Shown: positions 23,886 through 33,660, counted from the first letter of the stretch. The stretch: DNA of 64,000 nucleotides from Aquabacterium parvum (GCF_001447195.1 NZ_LFRI01000086.1:1-64000), one strand, 5' to 3'. Numbers and translations are program-made. Notes: a model not told the origin generated them from the sequence alone.

Positions 23886-26800
23886 ATGTCCACAATTATC
23901 ACCCCAAAAGGCAGAATCGTCATATCACACCCCAACGGGAATGTGACTGTTATCGCAAAAGACGGAACGATAATTCACGCAACACCGAAAAAAAATGGGA
24001 TTGAAATAGGCAAATGGGACGGCAGTCGCATAACAAAAGGAGACATATATGAAGGACAAGAATCTATCATCATCAAAATAGAGCAGGGCTCCAAATCCGG
24101 CCAGATAAAAATCAATCCAGACGGAAGCTACGAGGCCGAGTACAAAACAAAATCAGGAAGAACTCAATATCAACGAGGAAACCTCCCCCCAGTAAAGTTG
24201 AATTTCCCACCGTTGCCTCTGCCGGATGACGTACGAAAAAAACTAGAAGATGCAGTAACGTTTGCGCCCCGCGACCCCCTCGCCCTTGACCTCGACAACG
24301 ACGGCATAGAAACCGTCGCCATCAGTGCCACCGCCCCCATCCTCTTCGACCACAACGGTGACGGTGCCCCGTCCGCCACCGGCTGGCTCAAAGGAGACGA
24401 TGGCTGGCTGGTCAACGACCTCGACGGCGATGGCAAGATCACATCAGGCAAGGAGCTGTTGGGTGTCGACACGGACATCACCGTGGGTGGCGTGTCTCGC
24501 AAAGCCACCACCGGCTTCGAAGCCCTACGCGCGCTCGACACCCACCAGGAAGGCGACGGCAAGAACCTCTTCGACAGCCGCGACGCCGCCTTCAGCCAAC
24601 TGCGCGTATGGCAGGACAAGAACCAGAATGGCGTGACCGATGCAGGCGAACTCAGTACGCTGAGCGCTCTGGGCATCGTCAGCATCCAGTTGCAAGAAAC
24701 TGCAATAAATCAAGACCTGGGTGGCGGCAACAGCATCACCGGCAAAGCCAAGGTGACCCGCCGAGTCGACTCCAGCACCAGCGAGTCCGAAATCGACAGC
24801 GTGCTCGTGAGCAGCGACTCCGCCGCCAACCTCAACTTGGCAGAGAACCCTTTCTACACAGACCTGCCAGACTTGCCCGTCAATGACACCGCACAGGTAC
24901 TGCCCGACATGCAAGGCAGCGGCCTCGTCTATGGCCTGCGCCAAGCCATGAGCCTGGGCAACACCGCGTCCAACGCACTGACCTCGACCGTGCAGGCCTT
25001 CGCTGCGGCCGCCACCCGTGATGCACAGATCGCGTTGATCGACAAGCTAATAACAGAGTGGGGGGCAACATCGAAGCTCACAACCAGCGGCAACCCTGCG
25101 ACAGGCACTTGGCTCGCGAAGTCCACCACCCCGAACCCCGCTCTCAGCGCAACAACACAGCAGCGCATCAAAACATTCGCAGAGCAAAATCCCGAGATGT
25201 ACCGCAAGGTCATCGTGCTCGAGCAATTCAATGGGCAGATGGGACTGGCAGCGCTTATGAGCAGGTGGAACATCACCCTTCCCACCGCCGTCACCAACTC
25301 GCTGAACGCCGCTTACACAGCGTTGCGAGAAGCCGTCTATGGTGCCCTTGTCATCGAGACTAGGCTGAAGCCGTACTTGGATGCCATCGAGCTGGTCGTG
25401 GATGACCAAGGTTTGCGATTTGACTTGACCAAACTGTCAGCCTTGATCGCCAGCACGCAATCCTCGGACATCTCGAAAGCCATCACCGATGTGCTCGAAC
25501 TGAGTCAGCTCACCGGCAGCACCATGTTCACGATCGGATTCGATGGCGCGAGCACCATGCGCAGCTTGCTTGCGTCCGCACCAAGCAACTTGCCCCTATT
25601 GAGTCAGTTGCCCACCTTGGGGCTGTTTCAAGCTGGCGCCACGACAGGCACCAGCAAGAACGACATGTACCTGGGCGACCAAGGCAACAATTCATTCAAA
25701 GGAGGCGACGGCTCTGATTTGTTGAGCGGAGGATCTGGCAATGACACCCTCTATGGTGAGGTCGGCGACGACACCCTGGAAGGAGGCCTCGGCAACGACA
25801 ACCTCAGAGGCGGTTCGGGCGCCGACGTGTACCTTTTCGGCAAAGGTGATGGACAGGACACGATATTCAGTTCTGACACAAACGGGACAGGCCCCAGTGC
25901 CGATGCCATCGTCTTCAAGACGGGCATCTCTCCAGCAGATATCTTGCTGACACGCAGCAATTCCAGCCTGCTCATTCGAATCAATGGCTCCACCGACAGC
26001 CTCACCGTCAGCAGCTACTTCAACGCCGACGCCTCCACCGGCTACGCCATCGAAGCCCTCCGCTTCGCCGATGGCACCGAATGGGACATCCCCACCGTCA
26101 AGGCCCGGGTCTTGCAAAGCACCGCCGGCAATGACACCCTCACCGGGTACGCCAGCCATGACAGCATCTCGGGCGGAGCAGGTAACGACACACTCTATGG
26201 TGATGACGGCAACGACACACTCGACGGAGGCGGTGGCAACGACTACCTGGCCGGTGAACGTGGCGACGACGTGTACCTGTTCGGCAGAGGATCTGGCCAA
26301 GACACCATCAGCAACGGAAGTGATGAGGCGGCAGGATCCAGTCCTGACGCCATTTTCCTGGGTGCTGGCATCGTCCCCGCCGATTTGACTCTCTCCCACT
26401 CTGGTGACGACTTGATCATTCGCATCAACGGCACCAGCGACAGCTTGCTCGTGACTCGCTATTTCGACAGCGACGGCACGACCAGCAGCATGGTTGACAG
26501 CATCAAGTTCACCGACGGCACCGTGTGGAACTATGCCAACGTCAAGGCTAAGGCGATGGTGCCCACAACAGGCGATGACCGCTTGCACGGCTACGCCGCT
26601 AACGACACCATCAACAGTGGAGCAGGCAACGATACTGTCTATGGCTACGCTGGCAATGACGTGCTTGAGGGCGGAACTGGAACCGACTATTTACACGGAG
26701 GCGACGGCAACGACAGCCTCCAAGGCAATGAACATCTCGACAGCCTGTATGGCGAAGCCGGGGCCGACACACTCAAGGGCGGCACTGGAACGGACATCCT

Positions 26801-29800
26801 ATATGGCGGCGACGGCGACGACAGCCTCCAAGGCAACGAGGACAACGACTACCTGCGCGGAGACAATGGCAACGACACCCTAGAAGGCGGCAGTGGCAAC
26901 GATGACCTCCGGGGGGGGCTGGGTGCAGACGTTTACCTCTTCGGCAAGGGGGCGGGCCAAGACACCCTCCACAACGAAGACACCGATGCCGTGGGCACCA
27001 ACCCCGACACCATTTTGCTGGGTACAGGCATCAGCACCGCAGACATCAGCCTCTCAAAGTCAAATAACGACCTGATCATTGGCATCAACGGCACCAGTGA
27101 CCGCTTGGTCGTGAAGGAGTACTTCTACAACGACGGCGTATCCAAGCACGTGGTTGAGAACCTCAAATTTGCGAGCGGCACCACATGGGATGTCAAAACT
27201 GTCCTGAACAAGTTCACCATCAGCACCGATGGTCCCGATGCCTTGTATGGGACGCCCGATGCAGATGTCGTCGATGGCAAAGCTGGCAACGACACCATTT
27301 ATGCCGGCCTTGGCAGTGACACATACAAATTTGGCAAGGGAGATGGTCGAGATGTGGTCGCGTCCAGTGACGACCCCGCCGTTGGCAAGATCGACACCTT
27401 GTTGTTCAAACCCGGCGTGGCACCCAGCGAGGTCTCGTTCGGCACGGCACCAGACCCTTCTTGGTGGAGACAGCAAGGCGGTGGCAATGCGCTGGTCATC
27501 AAAATCGCTGGCACAACAGACCAAGTCCTCATTCAAGATTTTCTTAACAACGGCGATCCAGCCAACACGCGCAACCCTTTGCAGCAAATCAAGTTTGACG
27601 ATGGCACGACCTGGGGCATTTCAACCATCTTGAGCAAGCTCTACGCCGGCACGAACGCAGCGGACATCATTGACGGCACAAGTAAAGGCGAGTTGATAAC
27701 AGGTGGTGCCGGCAATGATTCACTTTATGGCAACGACGGTAGGGATACGTTGGATGGTGGCGCAGGCAACGACTACATCCATGAGGGCAGTGACGATGGC
27801 AACGACACCTTCCTGTTTGGTAAAGGCGATGGGCAAGACACCATTGACGGCAGTCAGGACAGCGAACCCGACGAGGTCAATACCCTGCTGTTCAAGCCAG
27901 GCGTGGCCCCCAGCGAAGTCACGCTCGGAACCTCTTACTCAAGCCTCATCATCAAACTTGCAAATTCCACGGATCAAATCGTCGCCAGAAACTTTCTCTA
28001 CGATGGCTACACCAACACCAGCTACGCATTCCAGCAAGTCAAGTTCGCCGATGGCACCACATGGAACACAGCTGCCATCCTGAGCAAGCTTTACGCTGGA
28101 ACCGAATCAGCCGACAGGCTGGATGGCACCAACCGTGCCGAAACCATCAACGGCCAGGGTGGGGATGACTCTCTGTTCGGAGGCTACGGAGGCGACACCC
28201 TGGATGGCGGCGTTGGCAATGACTACATCAATGGGGGCAGGGGAGGTAACACTTACCTCTTCGGCAGAGGTGACGGGCAGGACACGATTGACGAGACAAC
28301 TGACGCCCGAGATTCATTGGGAGGTGACGACACCCTGTTGTTCAGATCTGGGATTGCACCTGGCGAGGTCTCGCTCGCTTCATCTGGAACATCCTTGATC
28401 ATCAAGATCACTGGGACAAATGACCAAATCACCGTGAAGGGTTTTTTCGCTCAGAACACCCCCGACAACGTCAGCAATCCGCTCCAGCAAATCAAGTTTG
28501 CCGACGGCAGCATTTGGGACATCTCGGCCATCCTGAGTCGTCTGCCATCTGGCACAGCTTCTGATGACGCGCTCTATGGATCGGCCAGCGGGGACGCCAT
28601 GAACGGCCTTGCGGGCAAAGACTCTCTGTACGGCAATGGTGGCAGCGACACCTTGGATGGGGGTGTTGACAACGATCTGATTTACGGCGGTCTTGGCAAT
28701 GACGTGATGCAGGGAGGAACTGGGAACGATACCCTTTACGGTGAGGCTGGTGCCGATACGCTTGATGGCGGAGTTGGCAATGACTACATCAGCGGTGGCC
28801 TCGGCAGCGATACCTACCTCTTCGGCAAAGGCGATGGACAAGACACCATCGCCGCAGTCAACGACTCCACAGCGGGCAAATTCGACACCCTGTCATTCAA
28901 GTCTGGCGTCGTGCCCGCAGACATCACATTCGAAAGATCAGGAACGTATGGCTCTTCGCTAGCCATCAAAGTAGCCGGATCGGCAGATCAACTCACCGTT
29001 GAGAACTTTTTATCCGCCGACGATCCTGCCAATAGCTACAACCCACTCCAGCAGATCAAGTTCGCGGATGGCACGATCTGGGACGTGGCAGCGATCCTGA
29101 AAAAAATGTACACCGGCACTGACTCTGCGGAGTCACTCAAAGGAACCATCAACGCCGATGTGATAAACGGCTTTGGCGGGAGCGACCGTCTATACGGCCA
29201 GGGCGGCGAAGACACGCTCGATGGCGGTGGCGGCACCGACTCCATCTATGGAGGTGCGGGCAACGATGTGATGCGTGGAGGCGCGGACAACGACAGGATG
29301 GAAGGCGATGCCGGCAATGACACCTATGTTTTCTCTTTGGGCGACGGAGCCGACACCATCTTCGACTTCGATTCATCTCCAGGCAACGTAGATGTCATCT
29401 CCTTCACCAATGTGAGATCCACCGACATCACCTCCGTTACACGCAGCACGTACGATGTGACACTAAGTTATGGAGCGACAGACTCCATCACCATCTCAAC
29501 CTTCTTCTACTACACCGGTGGCCCTGCCAAAATTGAACACATCACGTTCGCAGATGGCATTACTTGGTCGTTACCCGCGATCGAAGCGATCACGGCCGCC
29601 GGGCTGACAAAACTGTCTGCCGGAGGTGCTGCATGGACAGGCCAAAACACCGCTGAATTTGTGTTCGGTTCAACTGCATCCGATTCAGTAAGTGGGCTTG
29701 GTGGAGATGACTGGTTGTATGGTGCTGCTGGCAATGACGTTCTGCAGGGCGGAGAGGGCATGGACTCGCTGATCGGCGGCATCGGCCAAGACGTTCTCTA

Positions 29801-30647
29801 CGGCGGAGCAGGCACCGACACCTACGTCTACAACAAAGGCGACGGCTACGACGTCATCTACGGCCAACGGGCCGAAGATACCCTGATCATGAAGGGCTTC
29901 AAATCCACCGATGTCACCTTCAACCGCACGTTCTCCGACATCAACATCGCTCAAACCTCGTCAGGCACCAGCTACAACATCCTGACCCTGGTTCGCCAAG
30001 CTTTCGACTCAACCCACGAGTTCACTGGCGTCAGCCAAATCGTCTTCGATGACAAAACCATCACCGCTGACGAGGTTCGCAAACTGGCACTGCAAGGCTC
30101 GTCCGGCAACGACACCAACCTGCGAGGCTACGTTACTGACGACACCATCTACGGCAAAGACGGAAACGACTCCCTTTTTGGCGAAAGTGGCAGCGACAAG
30201 CTGTACGGTGGTGCTGGCCTCGACTTGCTCGACGGCGGCACGGGCAACGACTACCTAGGTGGCGGGATCGGCAATGACACCTACCGATTCTCCCGGGGTG
30301 GTGGGCAGGACAGCATCGTCGACATCGACGCAACCGTTGGCAACGTCGACGTCCTGCAATTCCAAGCGGGCATCACGCATGATCAACTCTGGTTCAGCCA
30401 ATCCGGCAACAACCTGAAGATCAGCGTGATCGGTACAAGCGACCAAGTCACGATTGCCGGAGGTGCGGGTGGCAGCAACTTCCGCATCGAGCAACTCACC
30501 GCCGGCGGCAAGACCCTGTCCGACACCCAGGTCTCCAACCTCGTCCAGGCCATGGCATCCATGACGCCACCCGCCATGGGCCAGACCACCCTCACCGACG
30601 CCCAGCGCGCCCAGCTGGCACCAGTGCTCGCGGCCAACTGGAGCTGA
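23886..30647 (+). CDS. Large RTX calcium-binding protein, type I substrate
   Basis: A 2253-residue acidic protein. Residues 1-120 are an AT-rich-coded module of short strands without known homology. From about 127 (PRDPLALDLDNDGIETV) a conserved RTX body starts with EF-like loops (DHNGDGA, DLDGDGKITSGKELLG). Glycine-rich nonapeptides GGxGxDxLx extend from about 595 to 2130. They alternate with nine copies of a beta-sandwich module ending in patterns such as IKFADGTIWD. The last 60 residues (LSDTQVSNLVQAMASM region) form the uncleaved type I signal. SD CAGGAG precedes the ATG. It is the evident cargo of the exporter upstream, secreted and folded on calcium outside. Toxin, adhesin or S-layer roles remain open. 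Confidence 0.92.
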   Translation: MSTIITPKGRIVISHPNGNVTVIAKDGTIIHATPKKNGIEIGKWDGSRITKGDIYEGQESIIIKIEQGSKSGQIKINPDGSYEAEYKTKSGRTQYQRGNLPPVKLNFPPLPLPDDVRKKLEDAVTFAPRDPLALDLDNDGIETVAISATAPILFDHNGDGAPSATGWLKGDDGWLVNDLDGDGKITSGKELLGVDTDITVGGVSRKATTGFEALRALDTHQEGDGKNLFDSRDAAFSQLRVWQDKNQNGVTDAGELSTLSALGIVSIQLQETAINQDLGGGNSITGKAKVTRRVDSSTSESEIDSVLVSSDSAANLNLAENPFYTDLPDLPVNDTAQVLPDMQGSGLVYGLRQAMSLGNTASNALTSTVQAFAAAATRDAQIALIDKLITEWGATSKLTTSGNPATGTWLAKSTTPNPALSATTQQRIKTFAEQNPEMYRKVIVLEQFNGQMGLAALMSRWNITLPTAVTNSLNAAYTALREAVYGALVIETRLKPYLDAIELVVDDQGLRFDLTKLSALIASTQSSDISKAITDVLELSQLTGSTMFTIGFDGASTMRSLLASAPSNLPLLSQLPTLGLFQAGATTGTSKNDMYLGDQGNNSFKGGDGSDLLSGGSGNDTLYGEVGDDTLEGGLGNDNLRGGSGADVYLFGKGDGQDTIFSSDTNGTGPSADAIVFKTGISPADILLTRSNSSLLIRINGSTDSLTVSSYFNADASTGYAIEALRFADGTEWDIPTVKARVLQSTAGNDTLTGYASHDSISGGAGNDTLYGDDGNDTLDGGGGNDYLAGERGDDVYLFGRGSGQDTISNGSDEAAGSSPDAIFLGAGIVPADLTLSHSGDDLIIRINGTSDSLLVTRYFDSDGTTSSMVDSIKFTDGTVWNYANVKAKAMVPTTGDDRLHGYAANDTINSGAGNDTVYGYAGNDVLEGGTGTDYLHGGDGNDSLQGNEHLDSLYGEAGADTLKGGTGTDILYGGDGDDSLQGNEDNDYLRGDNGNDTLEGGSGNDDLRGGLGADVYLFGKGAGQDTLHNEDTDAVGTNPDTILLGTGISTADISLSKSNNDLIIGINGTSDRLVVKEYFYNDGVSKHVVENLKFASGTTWDVKTVLNKFTISTDGPDALYGTPDADVVDGKAGNDTIYAGLGSDTYKFGKGDGRDVVASSDDPAVGKIDTLLFKPGVAPSEVSFGTAPDPSWWRQQGGGNALVIKIAGTTDQVLIQDFLNNGDPANTRNPLQQIKFDDGTTWGISTILSKLYAGTNAADIIDGTSKGELITGGAGNDSLYGNDGRDTLDGGAGNDYIHEGSDDGNDTFLFGKGDGQDTIDGSQDSEPDEVNTLLFKPGVAPSEVTLGTSYSSLIIKLANSTDQIVARNFLYDGYTNTSYAFQQVKFADGTTWNTAAILSKLYAGTESADRLDGTNRAETINGQGGDDSLFGGYGGDTLDGGVGNDYINGGRGGNTYLFGRGDGQDTIDETTDARDSLGGDDTLLFRSGIAPGEVSLASSGTSLIIKITGTNDQITVKGFFAQNTPDNVSNPLQQIKFADGSIWDISAILSRLPSGTASDDALYGSASGDAMNGLAGKDSLYGNGGSDTLDGGVDNDLIYGGLGNDVMQGGTGNDTLYGEAGADTLDGGVGNDYISGGLGSDTYLFGKGDGQDTIAAVNDSTAGKFDTLSFKSGVVPADITFERSGTYGSSLAIKVAGSADQLTVENFLSADDPANSYNPLQQIKFADGTIWDVAAILKKMYTGTDSAESLKGTINADVINGFGGSDRLYGQGGEDTLDGGGGTDSIYGGAGNDVMRGGADNDRMEGDAGNDTYVFSLGDGADTIFDFDSSPGNVDVISFTNVRSTDITSVTRSTYDVTLSYGATDSITISTFFYYTGGPAKIEHITFADGITWSLPAIEAITAAGLTKLSAGGAAWTGQNTAEFVFGSTASDSVSGLGGDDWLYGAAGNDVLQGGEGMDSLIGGIGQDVLYGGAGTDTYVYNKGDGYDVIYGQRAEDTLIMKGFKSTDVTFNRTFSDINIAQTSSGTSYNILTLVRQAFDSTHEFTGVSQIVFDDKTITADEVRKLALQGSSGNDTNLRGYVTDDTIYGKDGNDSLFGESGSDKLYGGAGLDLLDGGTGNDYLGGGIGNDTYRFSRGGGQDSIVDIDATVGNVDVLQFQAGITHDQLWFSQSGNNLKISVIGTSDQVTIAGGAGGSNFRIEQLTAGGKTLSDTQVSNLVQAMASMTPPAMGQTTLTDAQRAQLAPVLAANWS

Positions 30648-30674
30648 CCCCCCAGAGCCTGACACCAGGCCAAC

Positions 30675-30704
30675 AAGGCCCGGCCCTCACAAGGCCGGGC
30701 CTTT
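30675..30704 (+). terminator. Intrinsic terminator after the RTX gene
   Basis: A perfect 10-bp stem (AAGGCCCGGC with GCCGGGCCTT) and a 9-nt loop end in a short T run 28 bp after the RTX stop and just before the glycosyltransferase ATG. It probably limits read-through from the secretion operon into the next gene. Confidence 0.85.
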
Positions 30705-30711
30705 CTGACTC

Positions 30712-31917
30712 ATGCGCATCCTCTTCATCCACCAGAACTTCCCCGGCCAGTTCCGCCGCATCGCCCACCTCTGGTCCCAACAACCCGGCTGGGAAGTCAT
30801 CGGCATGGGCCGCCAAACCGCCCCGGGGATGGAAAGCATCCGCTGGATCCCGTACACCCTGCACCGCCAGGGCCTCAAAGACCAGCACCCCTACCTGCGC
30901 CAGATGGAAACCGCCGTGCTGCACGGCCAGGCCGTCGCGCGCAAACTGATGCAACTCAAACAGCAGGGCTGGACACCCGATGTGATCTTCGCCCACCCCG
31001 GCTGGGGCGAGACGCTCTACGCCAAAGACATCTTCCCGGGCACCCGCCTCATTCACTTCTGCGAGTGGTTCTACGGCACGCCCCAAAGCGACACCAACTT
31101 CGACCCCGAATTCCCCACCTCGTTCGACGGCCTGGCCAAGCTGCGCACCTGGAACGCGCTGCACACCCTCAACCTCGAGCATTGCGACGTGGGCGTGAGC
31201 CCCACCGAGTGGCAACGCAGCCGCCACCCCGGCGCCTACCTGAACAAGATCCAGCTCGCGCACGAAGGCATCGACACCGACCTGCTGGCACCCGTTGAGC
31301 ATGCGCAGTTCACCTTGCCCTCAGGCCAAACCATCCGCAAGGGCGAGCCGGTCATCACCTACGTCGCGCGCAACCTTGAGCCCTATCGCGGCTTTCACAA
31401 CTTCATGCGCGCGCTTGAAAAGGTGCAAAAGGCCCACCCAACGTGTCAGGCCCTCATCGTGGGCGGCGACGATGTGAGTTATGGCGGGCAACCCAAAGAC
31501 GCCAAGAACTGGCGCGAGAAGATGCTCGCCGAAGTGCAGCTTGACCCGCAGCGCACCCACTTCCTGGGCAAGCTGCGCTACGACGCCTATTGCAAGGTGC
31601 TGCAGGTGTCTGCGGCCCACGTCTACCTCACCTACCCCTTCGTGCTGTCGTGGTCGATGCTGGAGGCCATGGCCTCGGGCTGCCTGCTCATCGGCTCGCG
31701 CACCGGGCCTGTGCAGGAGGTCATCGAAGACGGCGTCAACGGCTTACTGGTGGACTTCTTCGACACCGGCGCGATGGCCGACCGCATTGTCGAAAGCCTG
31801 GAGCGCCAGGCCGCCCTGCAACCCTTGCGCGATGCCGCAAGGCAGACGGTGATCAACCGCTATAGCCTCAAAGACGGTGAACAGCGCTTTCGCAGCTTGC
31901 TGAGCGATCACGGCTGA
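30712..31917 (+). CDS. Family 4 glycosyltransferase
   Basis: A 401-residue GT-B fold glycosyltransferase of the GT4 type. The N-terminal domain begins MRILFIHQNFPGQFRRIA, a pattern typical of a GT4 subgroup. The C-terminal domain has the sugar-nucleotide site with the E-x7-E region in SWSMLEAMASGCLLIG and GPVQEVIEDG. No signal peptide, so it acts in the cytoplasm. It starts 7 bp after the terminator that follows the RTX gene, an unusual place for a glycan gene. It might modify the RTX protein or belong to a separate envelope pathway. Donor and acceptor sugars cannot be told from sequence. Confidence 0.85.
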   Translation: MRILFIHQNFPGQFRRIAHLWSQQPGWEVIGMGRQTAPGMESIRWIPYTLHRQGLKDQHPYLRQMETAVLHGQAVARKLMQLKQQGWTPDVIFAHPGWGETLYAKDIFPGTRLIHFCEWFYGTPQSDTNFDPEFPTSFDGLAKLRTWNALHTLNLEHCDVGVSPTEWQRSRHPGAYLNKIQLAHEGIDTDLLAPVEHAQFTLPSGQTIRKGEPVITYVARNLEPYRGFHNFMRALEKVQKAHPTCQALIVGGDDVSYGGQPKDAKNWREKMLAEVQLDPQRTHFLGKLRYDAYCKVLQVSAAHVYLTYPFVLSWSMLEAMASGCLLIGSRTGPVQEVIEDGVNGLLVDFFDTGAMADRIVESLERQAALQPLRDAARQTVINRYSLKDGEQRFRSLLSDHG

Positions 31918-31951
31918 TGCCACCGCGCTCGCCGTAACATCCAGCCCGCAA

Positions 31952-31969
31952 CCCACCCCAATGGGTGGG
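31952..31969 (+). terminator. Hairpin after the glycosyltransferase
   Basis: A 7-bp stem CCCACCC/GGGTGGG with a CAAT loop lies about 35 bp after the stop. There is no T tract, so termination strength is doubtful. Confidence 0.4.
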
Positions 31970-32030
31970 GCAGGCCCGCATGTCGAGGCCACCGCGACCG
32001 CCTATGATCCAAACAGGAGACCCACCCCCG

Positions 32031-32720
32031 ATGTCATCGCACACCCACGCACACCCGACCCAAGCCACGCCGCGTCGCCTCCTCTGCGTCGCCATCACCG
32101 CCCTGCTGCTCGCTGGCTGCGAAAGCGCCCCCAAGGCCCCCGAACTGCCTTCCGTGCCCGCGATGGTGGAGGTCGACCGGGTCGATGCCGACAGCGACGT
32201 CACCGACCGCGTGGGCCAGGCGGCCATCACCCCGCTGAGCGACCTCAACGTGGTGCAAGAAAAGATCCCCGAGGTGCTGCGCAACGCCAAGAAAGTGGGC
32301 CCCTACGCCGCCCCCGAGAAGTTGGAATGCGCGGTCGTTCAGGATGAAATCAACCGCCTGACCGCCGTGCTCGGCCCGGACATCGACGATCCCAACACCA
32401 AGGGCAAACTCAGCCTGCTGGACCGGGGCACCGACGCCGCCGAAGACTACGGCGTGGGCTTCGTGCGCCGCACGGTCGAGGGCATGGTCCCCTTCCGCAG
32501 CTGGGTGCGCAAGCTCACCGGCGCAGAAAAGCACAGCAAGGAAGTCGCCGCATCGATCATCGCCGGTGGCGTTCGACGGGCCTACCTCAAGGGCATTCGC
32601 CTGGGCATGGCTTGCCCGGTGGCCGTTCAAGCGGCGGCGGCCAAGAAGGCCGCTGAATTGCCCGCATCGGCGCCTTCCGCGGCTTCTGCGGCCGCTGCGG
32701 CCTCTGCTGCTGCGCAGTAG
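32031..32720 (+). CDS. Putative lipoprotein, unknown function
   Basis: A 229-residue protein with a signal peptide and lipobox LLLAGC near residue 30, so it is likely anchored to a membrane by a lipidated cysteine. The mature part has a segment KLECAVVQDEINRLTAVLGPDIDD, a mid-region GVGFVRRTVEGMVPFRSWVRKLTG with a short hydrophobic helix, and an Ala/Ser-rich tail. The start at 32031 follows AGGAGA at good distance; longer frames begin in untranslated leader. I do not recognise a named family. It stands alone between the glycosyltransferase and a toxin-antitoxin pair, with no indication of shared function. Confidence 0.72.
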   Translation: MSSHTHAHPTQATPRRLLCVAITALLLAGCESAPKAPELPSVPAMVEVDRVDADSDVTDRVGQAAITPLSDLNVVQEKIPEVLRNAKKVGPYAAPEKLECAVVQDEINRLTAVLGPDIDDPNTKGKLSLLDRGTDAAEDYGVGFVRRTVEGMVPFRSWVRKLTGAEKHSKEVAASIIAGGVRRAYLKGIRLGMACPVAVQAAAAKKAAELPASAPSAASAAAAASAAAQ

Positions 32721-32737
32721 CCGCCAAACGCTTCCAG

Positions 32738-32793
32738 TTGCACCCAAGCGCGTCAAATCGCACCAAATTGCACCAATACGGCAATCTGCCGTA
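32738..32793 (+). promoter_or_regulatory. Operator of the DUF1778/GNAT pair
   Basis: A perfect palindrome TACGGCA-ATC-TGCCGTA (32777-32793) sits 24 bp before the antitoxin ATG. Three TTGCACC(C)AA-like direct repeats precede it at 32738, 32758 and 32768. A palindrome over the probable -10 region fits autorepression by the DUF1778 ribbon-helix-helix protein. Confidence 0.6.
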
Positions 32794-32816
32794 CACTCCC
32801 TTCGAGGAGATTCGCC

Positions 32817-33104
32817 ATGCCATCCAGCCCCCTGACGGCCCGACTCGAAGCACGCATCAGCACCGACCTGCACGGCCTGCTCAAGCGCGCCGCAGAACTT
32901 CAGGGCCGCACCATGACCGATTTTGTGGTGTCGGCGGTTCAAGACGCCGCACAGCGCGCCATCGAACAAGCCGAGGTCATCCGCCTGTCGATGGCCGATC
33001 AACAGTGCTTTGCCGATGCGCTGCTGTCGCCCCCCAAGCCTCAACCCGCGTTGAAACGGGCCCTCACCCGCCGCAGCAAGCTCTTGCTCACTGAAGAAGA
33101 ATGA
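32817..33104 (+). CDS. DUF1778 antitoxin (TacA-like)
   Basis: A 95-residue DUF1778 protein. Residues 8-60 form a ribbon-helix-helix DNA-binding unit (ARLEARISTDLHGLLKRAAE), and the C-terminal arm (ADALLSPPKPQPALKRAL) would wrap the acetyltransferase toxin, as in TacA-TacT. A GAGGAGA lies upstream of the ATG. Its stop overlaps the toxin ATG. It should repress its own promoter through the palindrome at 32777-32793, more strongly when bound by toxin, as known for the family. Confidence 0.88.
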   Translation: MPSSPLTARLEARISTDLHGLLKRAAELQGRTMTDFVVSAVQDAAQRAIEQAEVIRLSMADQQCFADALLSPPKPQPALKRALTRRSKLLLTEEE

Positions 33105-33613
33105 ACCGCGCGCCATTTCGATTGGCGCTGCTGGATGCCTCGCACGACCGATCGAGCTTCGACAGCGGCGCGCGCGCCCTGGATCGCTACTTCAAAGAGC
33201 AAGTCACCCAAGACGTGCGCCGCCGCGTGGCGAGCTGCTTCGTGGCACTGACCGAAGATCAGCGCATCGCCGGCTTCTACACCCTGGCGTCTGCCAGCGT
33301 GCCTTTGACCGAGCTGACGCCTGAGGCCATCAAGAAGCTGCCCCGTTACCGAGCTGTGCCCACGGTGCGCATGGGTCGGCTGGCAGTTGACCAAGCGTTC
33401 AAAGGGCAGGGCTTGGGCGGTGCCTTGCTGGGCGATGCCCTCACGCGGGCGGCGCGCTCGGAGATCGCGGCCTACGCCTTGGTGGTCGATGCCAAAGACG
33501 AACCTGCGGCGGCGTTTTACCGCCATCACGGCTTCATCGCGCTGCCTGAAACACCCTTGACGCTGTTTCTGCCGCTGGCCACCGTGCCCAAACAGTCACA
33601 GGGTCCTGCTTGA
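33101..33613 (+). CDS. GNAT acetyltransferase toxin (TacT-like)
   Basis: A 170-residue GNAT protein of the toxin branch that acetylates the amino group of charged tRNAs and blocks translation. Visible features are the start region FDSGARALDRYFKEQ, the acetyl-CoA loop DQAFKGQGLGGALLGDAL and the C-terminal AAAFYRHHGF holding the conserved Tyr. The gene overlaps the DUF1778 antitoxin by 4 bp (ATGA). A bidirectional terminator follows. The toxin role is inferred from architecture and pairing; which aminoacyl-tRNA it attacks is not apparent. Confidence 0.88.
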   Translation: MNRAPFRLALLDASHDRSSFDSGARALDRYFKEQVTQDVRRRVASCFVALTEDQRIAGFYTLASASVPLTELTPEAIKKLPRYRAVPTVRMGRLAVDQAFKGQGLGGALLGDALTRAARSEIAAYALVVDAKDEPAAAFYRHHGFIALPETPLTLFLPLATVPKQSQGPA

Positions 33614-33660
33614 GCAAAGCCCCTTTCGGGTGAGCACTTCATCAGCGGGGCACCATGAAA

